This document shows positions 8,665-19,203 of a stretch of 64,000 bases of DNA, one piece after another (the stretch's first letter is position 1; each line of letters starts with the position of its first letter). The DNA is from Mycobacterium sp. SMC-8. Its GTDB lineage: Bacteria > Actinomycetota > Actinomycetes > Mycobacteriales > Mycobacteriaceae. Made by a program: the position numbers and the translations under genes. A model generated the notes under the pieces. That model was not told the origin of the DNA, searched no databases, and saw only the letters and a list, made by a program, of their open reading frames with translations. The stretch spans positions 4,650,001 to 4,714,000 of the forward strand of contig NZ_CP079865.1 of assembly GCF_025263565.1 (NCBI RefSeq), read 5' to 3'.

Positions 8665-9744
8665 ATGCACGTGGTACTGGGTTTGTCACTGTCGTCGACG
8701 AGCGCTGTGTGGGTGCTCGTCGACACCCGGGACGGCAGCATCCTCGCCGACGAGGTGGTCGCGCTCGACCGTTCCGACGAGATTGCCAGCGCGGCGGCGC
8801 GCAGCGTCCAGTCGTTCTCGTTGCGCAGTGACCGCGACATCGACGCCGTCCGGCTGGTGTGGGATGACGACGACCCGGTGGCGCGCAAGCACGGCATCCG
8901 GTTGCGGACCAAGCTACGGCTGTTCGGTTTCGACAACATCGAGGCCGTCACCGAGGAGGCGGCGCGCGAGGGCAGGAACCGCACCGCCCGCCACATCGCG
9001 CCCCACATGGTGCTCGCGTACGGCGCCGCCCGTGCCGCCGCGAACGACGACGACACCGGTGTGCTGCGCCGCATCGCGGACAAGTTGCCGCACCGGGAGC
9101 CGGCCGGCATGCCCGTCATGCCGTCGGTCGCCGAGCGGGTCGGCGACCGCGCCCGCGCCGCCGTCGCCGCGATCCCGGGCGGTGTCGCGGGCCGCGCGGC
9201 CGCGGCTGCCTTGGTGGCGATGGTCGGCGGGCTGGTCGGCTACGCGCTGCTGAGCACGGGCACCCCGTCGCACGAGACGCCCGACACCGTCGCCGCCGAA
9301 GCGGTGTTGCCGGCTCCGCCGGCTGCAGTGGTGTTGCCGGCTCCGGCAGCGGTGCCCGCCGTGCCGGAGGCAGCGCCGCCGGTCGTGGCGGTCCCGGAGG
9401 CGCCCGTCGAGCTCGAGCCCGAGTACGCCTGGGTGCCCGAACCGGTCGCCGCCGACGAGGTCACCGTGACACCCGACGTGCCCGACGCTCTGGCCGCCGA
9501 AGTGCCCACACCGACGTCCATGCCGACCGTGCACGCAATCAATCCCGCCGCACCTCAGCCGGTTTCGACGATGATCGGCGTTCCGCACCTGTCCGGCGCC
9601 GGGCCGGTAACCGGCCCCGCGCAGGCGGTGGCCGCGCCTGTGGTCCCGGCGGCGCCCGTCACGACCGCGCCGGTGCCGGCTGCACCGCCCGCACCGCCGG
9701 CGCCCGCCGGTCCGCTGGGCGCGTTGTTCCGCGCGCTGCCCTGA
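8665..9744 (+). CDS. Mycobacterial membrane-anchored protein with Pro/Ala-rich tail (DUF7159-like)
   Basis: A 359-residue protein. Residues 1-130 form a conserved globular domain opening with VVLGLSLSSTSAVWVLVD and containing DIDAVRLVWDDDDPVARKHG; one membrane segment follows at about 180-200 (LVAMVGGLVGYALL). The remainder is a Pro/Ala/Val-rich tail, presumably in the envelope. The same plan occurs in the paralogue at 42583. From memory this matches the mycobacterium-specific DUF7159 family, whose function I do not know. The ribosome site is weak (GGGGGT, 5-10 bases upstream of ATG). An inverted repeat lies immediately upstream. Confidence 0.75.
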   Translation: MHVVLGLSLSSTSAVWVLVDTRDGSILADEVVALDRSDEIASAAARSVQSFSLRSDRDIDAVRLVWDDDDPVARKHGIRLRTKLRLFGFDNIEAVTEEAAREGRNRTARHIAPHMVLAYGAARAAANDDDTGVLRRIADKLPHREPAGMPVMPSVAERVGDRARAAVAAIPGGVAGRAAAAALVAMVGGLVGYALLSTGTPSHETPDTVAAEAVLPAPPAAVVLPAPAAVPAVPEAAPPVVAVPEAPVELEPEYAWVPEPVAADEVTVTPDVPDALAAEVPTPTSMPTVHAINPAAPQPVSTMIGVPHLSGAGPVTGPAQAVAAPVVPAAPVTTAPVPAAPPAPPAPAGPLGALFRALP

Positions 9745-9760
9745 CGCCGGTAGAACTACT

Positions 9761-9788
9761 CATGCCCGGGCGGGCGTCGGCGGGCATG
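9761..9788. terminator. Inverted repeat between 9744 and 9797
   Basis: CATGCCCG (9761-9768) and CGGGCATG (9781-9788) form perfect 8-bp arms with a 12-base loop, starting 16 bases after one stop codon and ending 8 bases before the next ATG. It may be a terminator or an operator; occluding the ribosome site of the acyltransferase is also possible. Confidence 0.45.
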
Positions 9789-9796
9789 CTGAACGC

Positions 9797-11092
9797 ATGA
9801 CCCAGACGCCTCCGCGTGACCGTGCTCTCGACGTGGCGCGGCTGGGCTCGCTGCTGGTGGTCATGTTCGGGCACTGCGCGCTGTTGCTCGCCACCATCGA
9901 CGCGTCCGGCGTGCGGATCGGCAATCTGATCGGCGAAGTGCCCGCCGTGGCGCCACTGACCTGGTTGGCGCAGGTGATGCCGCTGTTCTTCCTCGCCGGC
10001 GGCGCCGCGGCCGCGTACGACTGTCGCAGCGGGACGCCGTGGGGAGCCTGGGTGTTCGCCCGCGCGCTGCGGCTGTATCGGCCTGTCTTCTGGTATCTCG
10101 GGGCCTGGTGCGCCGGCCTGCTCGTCGCGCGGCTGGTGTTCGGCGCCGGCTCGGCGGCCCGGCTGGGCGCCGAGAGCGTTGCGCTGTTGTGGTTCCTCGG
10201 CGTGTACGTGGTCGCGCTGGCCTTCGTGCCGGTGTTGATGCGCCTGCGCGACGGGCGCGCGGTGGCGTTCACCGTGGCCGGACTGACCGCGGCCGCGGCG
10301 GTGATGGACGCGGTGCGGCTGTCTACTGGCGAGGCGGGGGCCGGGGTGCTCAACTTCCTGTTCGTCTGGTTGATCCCGGTGGCCATCGGTGTCGGCTACG
10401 CCCGCGGTCTGGTGACGCGCCGCGTCGCCGTCGTCGTGGGCGTCGCGGCGCTGTCGGCACAGCTGGCCCTCGTCGGGTACGGGCCGTACGAGACATCGCT
10501 CGTCGTCACCGGCGCCGAGGATCTTTCCAATGTCGCGCCGCCCACGCTGGTGCTCGCGCTGCACTGCATCTGGATGTCGTGCGCGTTCGTCTGCGCCGCC
10601 ACGCCCCTGCGGCGCTGGGCCGCCCGTCCCCGCGTGTGGCGCGTCGTGTCCGCGGGCAACGCGGGCGCGATGACGCTGTATCTCTGGCACATCGTGGCCA
10701 TCGCGATTGCCGCGTTCGGATTGCACGCCGCAGGCCTCGACGCCTACGACGCGGCGGCGCCGGGATTCTGGGGCCGGCTCGCGCTGAGGGGCGTCGTGTT
10801 CGCCGCGGTGATGTTCGGGCTCTTCCGGCTGCTGACACCGTTGGAGCGCCGGCCGCTGCCCGGGTGGGACCGGCCGGTGGGGGCGGTCGGCACCCGCGCC
10901 GCGATGGCCGGCGCGCTGACGTGCCTGTCGGCGGTCGCACTGGTGGTGACCGCGAAATTCGGGCTGGGCACCGCAGCGGGTTGGTCCGCGCTGGGCGCCT
11001 TCCTGGCGCTCGCCGCGACGGCCAGGCTGTGTGCGACCGTGCCGGGCGTGCCCAGTGTCCCGCCGGCACGGACAGTGCTCGGCTCGCCCTGA
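9797..11092 (+). CDS. Integral membrane acyltransferase (acyltransferase-3 family)
   Basis: A 431-residue polytopic protein with about ten hydrophobic segments. The N-terminal motif RDRALDVARLGSLLVVMFGH carries the R/H arrangement typical of acyltransferase family 3 (OafA/NodX-like) enzymes, which move acyl groups from acyl-CoA onto extracytoplasmic sugars or lipids. Others are LTWLAQVMPLFFLAGG and MTLYLWHIVAIAI. The acceptor cannot be predicted. It is separated from furA by 109 bases containing hairpins, so I regard it as a separate unit. The ATG at 9797 is the first in frame. Confidence 0.85.
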   Translation: MTQTPPRDRALDVARLGSLLVVMFGHCALLLATIDASGVRIGNLIGEVPAVAPLTWLAQVMPLFFLAGGAAAAYDCRSGTPWGAWVFARALRLYRPVFWYLGAWCAGLLVARLVFGAGSAARLGAESVALLWFLGVYVVALAFVPVLMRLRDGRAVAFTVAGLTAAAAVMDAVRLSTGEAGAGVLNFLFVWLIPVAIGVGYARGLVTRRVAVVVGVAALSAQLALVGYGPYETSLVVTGAEDLSNVAPPTLVLALHCIWMSCAFVCAATPLRRWAARPRVWRVVSAGNAGAMTLYLWHIVAIAIAAFGLHAAGLDAYDAAAPGFWGRLALRGVVFAAVMFGLFRLLTPLERRPLPGWDRPVGAVGTRAAMAGALTCLSAVALVVTAKFGLGTAAGWSALGAFLALAATARLCATVPGVPSVPPARTVLGSP

Positions 11093-11105
11093 CCAACAAT
11101 CTGAG

Positions 11106-11148
11106 TTCGCGTCGTGGATGTGCGGGACAGAACGCGAATGCCTGTCCC
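11106..11148 (+). promoter_or_regulatory. Two interleaved inverted repeats between the acyltransferase gene and furA
   Basis: Stem A is TTCGCGT (11106-11112) with ACGCGAA (11132-11138). Stem B is GGGACAG (11124-11130) with CTGTCCC (11142-11148). Both are perfect 7-bp stems, and each has one arm inside the other's loop, so in RNA they would be mutually exclusive hairpins or a pseudoknot. It may serve as terminator of the upstream gene or as an attenuator for furA-katG. Confidence 0.5.
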
Positions 11149-11159
11149 AAGTTCTCCGG

Positions 11160-11201
11160 AAAACTTGATTTAATCCAAAAAGCAGACAAGTATCGGTACC
11201 G
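11160..11201 (+). promoter_or_regulatory. furA promoter with AT-rich FurA operator
   Basis: An AT-rich tract stands out in the GC-rich surroundings, with imperfectly centred arms ACTTG (11163-11167) and CAAGT (11187-11191). Mycobacterial FurA is known to bind an AT-rich box just upstream of furA and to repress its own operon until oxidised. TATCGG at 11191-11196 could be the -10, placing transcription start at or next to the ATG at 11202, i.e. a leaderless furA mRNA as known in other mycobacteria. Confidence 0.6.
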
Positions 11202-13913
<2,712 letters not shown>

Positions 13914-13917
<4 letters not shown>

Positions 13918-14669
13918 AGCCGGTTCTCGGGTCCGAGTACCGCCCACACCGTCTTCCCACTGACCGTCGGTGTTGAGCCCCACGCACGGCTCAACGTCGC
14001 GACGATGGTCAGCCCGGAGACGGTGTGGGCGCCGGACGCCGGATCTTCATGCCGCGCCGTCGGATTGACGGACCCGTCGTTGACCGCCACGGTCACCCGG
14101 CCGTCGTGGATCTCCAGGACGAGCACCGGCCGGCTCGAGGTGTGCTCGAGGACGTTCTCGACGAACACGGTGGCCACAGTCGAAGCGGTCCGGATCATCT
14201 CGGGGCGGCCCCACCGGGTCAGCCACTGCGCCGCCAGCTCCCGGGCCTGTCCGAGGCTGCTGCGGTCAGCCTCGAGCTGGGCGGACGCCCGCCGCCGGAT
14301 GCGCTGGGAGTCTCCGATCGACGCCACAGCGCCGGCCATGTCGGAGCGCACCGGAACATAGCGGGCCGCACCCGACCGGGTGATGGACCTGCGGCCCGCC
14401 GGATGGTCGCACACCAGGATGACCGGGACATCCGGCCACGTACTGACATGCCAGCGCGCGCTGGTGAACGCGGTCCATGCGCTGTCGGTGGGCACCCGCA
14501 GGGCACTGACGTCGACCAGGACCGCCGTCGGCTCGTCCAGCGCGGCCTTGATGACGCTGTCGCGGACCTGCCGGTAGGTCGAGCTGTCCAGGGTGCCGGC
14601 CACCGTCAGCGTGGTGCTGCCCTCCGGTGACGGTGTCACCGCGACGTCGACGGAACTGCGGTCACTCAT
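13914..14669 (-). CDS. STAS domain protein with C-terminal histidine-kinase-type ATPase domain
   Basis: A 251-residue regulator. Residues 1-105 form a STAS fold (TLTVAGTLDSSTYRQVRDSV, AVLVDVSALRVPTDSAW), and residues about 130-250 an HATPase_c/anti-sigma-kinase-like domain (TVATVFVENVLEHTSSRP, GRVTVAVNDGSVNPT). The combination of an antagonist-like and an RsbW-like module suggests a role in partner switching that controls a SigF-type sigma factor. ATG 14669 is chosen because it overlaps the end of cheB by 8 bases (translational coupling); the frame is open much further upstream but only as a shadow of cheB. The glycine-rich ATP lid is degenerate, so ATP binding is uncertain. Confidence 0.8.
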
Positions 14670-15672
14670 CCTCGGCGGGCATTCCGGTGTCGACGAGTGC
14701 GATGCGTTCCCGCAAGACGGGCAGTGCCTTGTCGGTTTCGGCGGCCAGCGCCGTATACCGGCGGCGGACGTCCGTAGAGATGGCCTTGCCGGCGAGCTGA
14801 TGCGCCAGCCGTGCCTTCTCCTGAAGGCTGCGCACCGCGACCAGCAGCGCGTTGTGCACCTCGTTGTCCCTGGCCGAGAGCAACGCGTAGGCACTCCACG
14901 CGTGACCGATGTGGCATCGGTAGTAACCCTCGTCCACCGTCTGCAGCGACCCATTGCAGTCCGGACATGTGAAACCCGAAGGCGTGCCGAACAATTCGGG
15001 CTCCAGTTCGGCGGAGAGCGGTTCGGTCATGGCGATCCGGTTCTCCAGCTCCAGGTACGGGTCGGGGAGCCGGTCGCGCCGCACGACGTCGTGCGCGGCG
15101 AGCTCGGTGAGGACCGACCCGATGTTCACCGCGGAGACCGTGCGGTCCACCACCCCGGCCCGCAGCGCATTGGTGGGCATCGTGGGGAACAACGCATCTT
15201 CCGGCGACTGGCACAGGGTGGTGCCGCCGCGGGCCCGGATCGCTGCCAGGCCCAGCACGCCGTCGTCGAGGACTCCCGACAGCAGCACTCCGACCGCTCG
15301 CGGTCCGAATGCCACCGCCACCGAACGGAACAGCGCGTTCAGCGCCGGGCGGTGCCCGTTCTCACTGGGACCGTTCGACAGCACGATGTGGTGGTCGCGG
15401 GTCAGCAGGTGGCGGCCCGGCACCGCCACGTAGATGCGGCCGGCATCGAGCTTCGTCCCGTTCTGAGCGCTCACCGCGGGCAGCGGACCCGCGCGGTTGA
15501 TGATCTGCGCCAGCACACTGGGCCCGTGGGTGGGCAGATGCAGCGCCATCAGGACCGCGAACGGCAGGTCGGCGGGCAGCCCGGATGCGGCCTTCGACAA
15601 TGCTTCGACACCGCCTGCGGAGCCGCCCATCGCCACCGCTCCGCGCAGCTCGTCCTTCGGCGAGGCAGTCAC
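14662..15672 (-). CDS. CheB-type protein-glutamate methylesterase without receiver domain
   Basis: A 336-residue protein. Residues 8-190 are a CheB catalytic domain with the triad Ser in AMGGSAGGVEAL, His in LMALHLPTHGPSV and Asp in LLSGVLDDGVLG. The usual N-terminal receiver domain is absent. The C-terminal part holds a zinc-ribbon-like FTCPDCNGS...YRCHIGHAW, followed by helices. Mycobacteria are non-motile, so this probably belongs to a stress-signalling module like the CheB/CheR-PAS proteins, not to chemotaxis. GTG 15672 lies 10 bases after a GGGTAA element, consistent with a leaderless SigF-dependent transcript. It is coupled to the STAS/ATPase gene. Confidence 0.88.
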   Translation of the reverse strand: MTASPKDELRGAVAMGGSAGGVEALSKAASGLPADLPFAVLMALHLPTHGPSVLAQIINRAGPLPAVSAQNGTKLDAGRIYVAVPGRHLLTRDHHIVLSNGPSENGHRPALNALFRSVAVAFGPRAVGVLLSGVLDDGVLGLAAIRARGGTTLCQSPEDALFPTMPTNALRAGVVDRTVSAVNIGSVLTELAAHDVVRRDRLPDPYLELENRIAMTEPLSAELEPELFGTPSGFTCPDCNGSLQTVDEGYYRCHIGHAWSAYALLSARDNEVHNALLVAVRSLQEKARLAHQLAGKAISTDVRRRYTALAAETDKALPVLRERIALVDTGMPAEDE

Positions 15673-15682
15673 GATTCAGTGT

Positions 15683-15706
15683 TACCCGCTGGCTGCGCCG
15701 GTAACC
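15683..15706 (-). promoter_or_regulatory. Candidate SigF-type promoter of cheB
   Basis: On the minus strand GGTTA (15706-15702), 14 bases, then GGGTA (15687-15683) and a GTG start 10 bases further. The mycobacterial SigF consensus is GGTTT-N15/17-GGGTA, so the -10 is perfect while the -35 has one mismatch and the spacer is one base short. Confidence 0.5.
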
Positions 15707-15832
15707 GATTTTCGCCACGAAGTCCCGCGGGCGAAGCCGGTGGGACAGAACACGAAGAGGACGCGGCCGATCCGTTTGGTTTGCGCCGGTTGCGGCAGTT
15801 CTATCGCAGAGTGCTGTTGCGGGAGGGTTCAG

Positions 15833-16999
15833 ATGAAGCTGGCGATGGTGGGCGCGGTGTCCGGTGACGAGCGAATCGACTGCGGCCGCTACGACGTGGT
15901 GGCTCTGGCCGAGGCACTGGCGCGACACGGGCACGAGGTGCGGGTGCTCACCGCGGCTGCCCCGAAGACACCGCTGCCCGCACCCGAGGGTGTCGTCGTG
16001 GAGCGGCTACCGGTCGACACCACCGGCATGACACGCCCCGAAGACCTCATCCCGCTCATCGGCGACTTGGGGCACCACCTTGTCGAAACGTTCGACGGCA
16101 CGGCGCCCGACGTCGTGCACTGCCAGGGCTGGGCCTACGGCATGGCGGCCCAGCTCGCCGCCAAACGGCGCCCCGTGGCCACGGTGCAGGCCTTCGCCGG
16201 TTTGAGCGCGACCGCCCGGCGGCGTCGCGGGAACGTCGGCCAGCCCGCGACCACCGTCAAGATCGAATCCCTGCTGGCCCGCAACGCCACCGCGGTGACG
16301 GTGGCGTGCCACGATGACATGCAGGAAGTCATCCGGCTGGGATGCCCGCGCGCGCGGGTCGCGGTGCTTCCGCCCGGCATCGAGGTCGACGAGGTTCCCG
16401 CCGAGGAGATCGTGTCTCGGGGCGCCGAGCCGTCTCGCCGGATCGTCGCCGTGGCGCGTGACTTCACCCCGCAGCAAGGCCTCGGGCAGATGGTGCGGGT
16501 GCTGCCTTCGGTGGGCGCCGCGGAACTCGTGCTGGTCGCCACCGACGCCGCTGAAGGACCCCACGCCGGCCAGATCATCGACATGGCGCGCACGCTCAAA
16601 GTCGACACGCGGGTGCGCCTGCATGCCGGCGCCACCGGCGACGAGCTGACCGCGCTGTTCCGCACGGCCGACGTGGTGGTTGCGCCGGCGCTGTACGAGC
16701 CGTCGTGCGACGCGGTGCTGCAGGCGATGGCGTGCGGCGCAGCGATCGTCGCCCCGGCCGCCGGCGGTGTGCGCGACGCGGTCATCGCCGACGTCACAGG
16801 GCTGCTGGTGCCTCCGGGCAGACTCGACGCGCTGGCCCGTGCGCTGCGGTCGATCCTCGGGCAGATGGTGCTGCGCCAGGGGATGGGTCTGGCCGGCCGC
16901 TCGCGTGCCCGCTCCCGCTACAGCTGGGACCGGATCGCGACGGACGCCGAGGTGGTGTACGACTCGGCGCGCAACCGCAAACCCGTCAACGTGCACTGA
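15833..16999 (+). CDS. GT4-family glycosyltransferase (glycogen-synthase-like fold)
   Basis: A 388-residue GT-B enzyme. It starts MKLAMVGAVSGDERIDCGRY at an ATG preceded by GGGAGGG 6 bases upstream. The N-terminal acceptor domain has DVVHCQGWAYGMAAQLA; the donor domain has LHAGATGDELTALFRTADVV and APALYEPSCDAVLQAMACG. In the usual GT4 E-x7-E motif the second Glu is replaced by Gln (EPSCDAVLQ), which may affect activity or donor choice. It is the first gene of the sugar island and is followed by a fragment of a second GT4 gene. Donor and acceptor are unknown; a nucleotide sugar such as UDP-xylose or ADP-heptose is suggested only by context. Confidence 0.85.
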   Translation: MKLAMVGAVSGDERIDCGRYDVVALAEALARHGHEVRVLTAAAPKTPLPAPEGVVVERLPVDTTGMTRPEDLIPLIGDLGHHLVETFDGTAPDVVHCQGWAYGMAAQLAAKRRPVATVQAFAGLSATARRRRGNVGQPATTVKIESLLARNATAVTVACHDDMQEVIRLGCPRARVAVLPPGIEVDEVPAEEIVSRGAEPSRRIVAVARDFTPQQGLGQMVRVLPSVGAAELVLVATDAAEGPHAGQIIDMARTLKVDTRVRLHAGATGDELTALFRTADVVVAPALYEPSCDAVLQAMACGAAIVAPAAGGVRDAVIADVTGLLVPPGRLDALARALRSILGQMVLRQGMGLAGRSRARSRYSWDRIATDAEVVYDSARNRKPVNVH

Positions 17000-17201
17000 G
17001 CTGCGCGTCAACGTCGACCGCGAATACTTGAAAGTCGCTGTGCATCAGCGCTTTTGAATTCTTTCGGGTGATCATGAACTTCTTCGCCCGAAACCGTTTG
17101 GTGAATTCTCTTAAGGGTATTTCGCGCGCCATGCCGCCGATCTGTCGGCGCCGCTCGGTGCTCATCTGGCACGTCCACGGTTCGTGGACGGAGGCCTTCG
17201 T
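17000..17201. other. Non-coding stretch after the GT4 gene
   Basis: The gap between the GT4 stop and the next intact gene at 17323 is 323 bases. The first 200 bases are unusually AT-rich locally (CTTTTGAATTCTTTCGG, GAATTCTCTTAAGGG, including two EcoRI-type GAATTC sites at about 17056 and 17103). No convincing gene is visible. The remainder holds a glycosyltransferase remnant. It looks like a deletion or rearrangement scar. Confidence 0.45.
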
Positions 17202-17321
17202 CGCCGGTGGACACGGCTGCGCCGGGCGGGCAGGCAGCGGGTGCACGAACGCTACACCTGGGACCGGGTGGCACGCGACACCGCGGCCATCTACGGCCGG
17301 CTCGCGGAGACGGCACGGTGA
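17202..17321 (+). pseudogene. C-terminal remnant of a GT4 glycosyltransferase
   Basis: The plus-strand frame ending in TGA at 17319-17321 encodes RQRVHERYTWDRVARDTAAI followed by YGRLAETAR. This closely mirrors the C-terminal helix of the intact GT4 protein just upstream (SRARSRYSWDRIATDAEVVY). No start codon or catalytic domain is attached, and the frame loses homology upstream of about 17200. It is therefore the decayed tail of a second GT4 gene, most likely left by a deletion that removed the rest. Confidence 0.6.
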
Positions 17322-17322
17322 G

Positions 17323-18201
17323 TCAGCTGGTCTCCAGCGTCCGGACCGCCCGCTCCACCGGGGCGGGCAGCCGGTGCCGGGCCGACATGACCGCGGGCAC
17401 CGCGCGCAGCGCCTCGCCCAGCGCCCTGGCATGGGCCCGATCGCGGGTCGCCGCCCGCGCGAAATCCGCTGAGCTGCACACACATCGGCGCAGCGGCCGC
17501 CGCAGCCAGGCGGTCAGCACGGTGTTGCGCAGCACCCGCGCCTTCTCAGCCGAGCTCGACTCACGCCGCGGCGACGGGCGGTGGTATGCGGTCAAGCGGT
17601 CACAGAAGCACAGGTCCCAACCGTGGCTGGCCAGGTCCAACGCCAGCAGTTGTTCCTCACCGCGAAAGTGCAGGATCGGGGAGAACCCGCCGACCGCCTG
17701 GAAGGCCGACCGGCGGACGATCGCCGAGCACGCCTGGAACCCGAGGAGGGACGGTCCGGGCAATATCGGGTCGCGGCCCAGCGGGCTCCCGGCGAGGTCG
17801 GCGACGATCGGGTCCTCGCGCAGGTCGGGCCAGACGAGCGTACGGCCGGCGAGCACCGCCACCGACGGGTGGGCATCGAAGACCTCTTCGGCGACGGCCG
17901 GCGCGTCCGGCTCCCACCACGAATCGTCGTCGCAGAACGCCACGTACGGGGTGGCGCAGTGCGCCACCCCGACGTTGCGGCCCACCGCACCGAGGTTGTC
18001 GGACAGCTCGATCACGGAGAGCCGATGGCCCGAAGCGGCCGCGATGCGCGTGGCCACGGCGACGGAATCGTCGCAAGAATTGTTGTCCACCAGGATGATC
18101 GGGGACCGAGTGGTGTCCAGCAACAACTGCAGCACCACGGCGAGCTCCTCGCAGCGGTTCCGGCTGGCGATCACGAACGAGGTGCGGGAGCCCGATAGCA
18201 T
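17323..18201 (-). CDS. GT2-family glycosyltransferase
   Basis: A 292-residue GT-A enzyme starting MLSGSRTSFVIASRNRCEEL. The nucleotide-binding region includes IILVDNNSCDDSV, and the metal-binding motif is the acidic triplet in VAFCDDDSWWEPD. A later GGFSPILHFRGEEQLLALDL segment carries the usual acidic pair of GT2 enzymes. It is the only island gene on the minus strand. Its ATG (18201-18199) overlaps the ATG of the divergent gene at 18200 within the palindrome CATG. Donor and acceptor are unknown. It ends 2 bases from the remnant at 17321, so the remnant and this gene are tail to tail. Confidence 0.86.
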   Translation of the reverse strand: MLSGSRTSFVIASRNRCEELAVVLQLLLDTTRSPIILVDNNSCDDSVAVATRIAAASGHRLSVIELSDNLGAVGRNVGVAHCATPYVAFCDDDSWWEPDAPAVAEEVFDAHPSVAVLAGRTLVWPDLREDPIVADLAGSPLGRDPILPGPSLLGFQACSAIVRRSAFQAVGGFSPILHFRGEEQLLALDLASHGWDLCFCDRLTAYHRPSPRRESSSAEKARVLRNTVLTAWLRRPLRRCVCSSADFARAATRDRAHARALGEALRAVPAVMSARHRLPAPVERAVRTLETS

Positions 18202-19195
18202 GACCTCCGGTGCTACCCGCCCCGAGGCCGGACAAACCCGCTTCGCGCGGGTGCTGGTCACCGGCGGCGCGGGATTCCTGGGCAGGCACCTGTGCGCGGC
18301 ACTGGTCCGGTGCGGCGCGCAGGTGGTGTGTGTCGACAACCTGTCCACCAGCTCAAGAGACGCCGACCCCGTGCCCGGTGTCGAGTTCGTCCACCACGAC
18401 GTCAGCCGTCCACTGCCCGAGCCGTGGCGGCACACGGCGTTCGACACGATCTTCCACCTCGCGTGCCCGGCGTCCCCACCGGACTATCTGCGGCTGCCGC
18501 TGGCGACACTGCGGACCGGGGCACTGGGCACCGCCGAGGTGCTCGACATGGCCGACCGGCACGGCGCCCGCGTGGTGCTGGCGTCGACCAGCGAGGTGTA
18601 CGGGGACCCCCTGGAACACCCCCAGTGCGAAACCTATTGGGGCAACGTCAATCCCATCGGGCCGCGGAGCGTGTACGACGAGGCCAAACGCTATGCCGAG
18701 GCATTGGCCTTCGCCCACCGCAGGGAACGGGGCACCGACATCGGGGTGGCCCGGATCTTCAACACCTACGGGCCGGGTATGCGTCCGGACGACGGCCGGA
18801 TGGTGCCGACGTTCTGTGGTCAGGCGCTGCGCGGCGAGCCGCTCACCGTGGCCGGCGACGGCACCCAGACCCGTTCCCTGTGTTACGTCGACGATACGAT
18901 CGCCGGCCTGATCGCCCTGGCGGCCGCCGACTGTCCCGGGCCGGTGAACATCGGCAACCCGGTGGAGCTGCCGGTCTTGCGCTGCGCCGAGATCATCCGC
19001 GATCTGGTCGGCGCACAGGTGCCGATCGAGCACCTCCCTGCCGCCACCGACGACCCACAGCGCCGGTGCCCAGACATCACGGTCGCCAGGCAACGACTGG
19101 GCTGGTCGCCGAAGGTCGGCTACCTCGACGGGCTCACCGCCACCGTGGAGTGGTTCCGCTGCGCCCTCCAGCCGATGTCGGAACCCCGAACCTGA
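18200..19195 (+). CDS. NAD-dependent sugar epimerase/dehydratase, UDP-glucuronate decarboxylase-like
   Basis: A 331-residue extended SDR enzyme. Rossmann motif RVLVTGGAGFLGRHL near residue 20; catalytic YDEAKR (Tyr-x3-Lys) near residue 160. The segments HLACPASPPDYL, STSEVYGDPLEHPQ, ETYWGNVNPIGPRSVYDE and RIFNTYGPGMRPDDGRM are strongly like UDP-xylose synthase (UXS). It would convert UDP-glucuronate to UDP-xylose, and a UDP-glucose 6-dehydrogenase that supplies the substrate is encoded at 26977. An alternative is epimerase activity on the ADP-heptose made by the same island. ATG 18200 is chosen with GGGAG 8 bases upstream; a GTG near 18248 is possible. Confidence 0.82.
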   Translation: MTSGATRPEAGQTRFARVLVTGGAGFLGRHLCAALVRCGAQVVCVDNLSTSSRDADPVPGVEFVHHDVSRPLPEPWRHTAFDTIFHLACPASPPDYLRLPLATLRTGALGTAEVLDMADRHGARVVLASTSEVYGDPLEHPQCETYWGNVNPIGPRSVYDEAKRYAEALAFAHRRERGTDIGVARIFNTYGPGMRPDDGRMVPTFCGQALRGEPLTVAGDGTQTRSLCYVDDTIAGLIALAAADCPGPVNIGNPVELPVLRCAEIIRDLVGAQVPIEHLPAATDDPQRRCPDITVARQRLGWSPKVGYLDGLTATVEWFRCALQPMSEPRT

Positions 19196-19203
19196 GGAGA
19201 AAC

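Noticed and set aside
17068..17472. Small open frame MIMNFFARNRLVNSLKG... as a gene
   Set aside because: It leaves any sensible composition after about 20 codons, and the glycosyltransferase remnant in another frame explains the same DNA.
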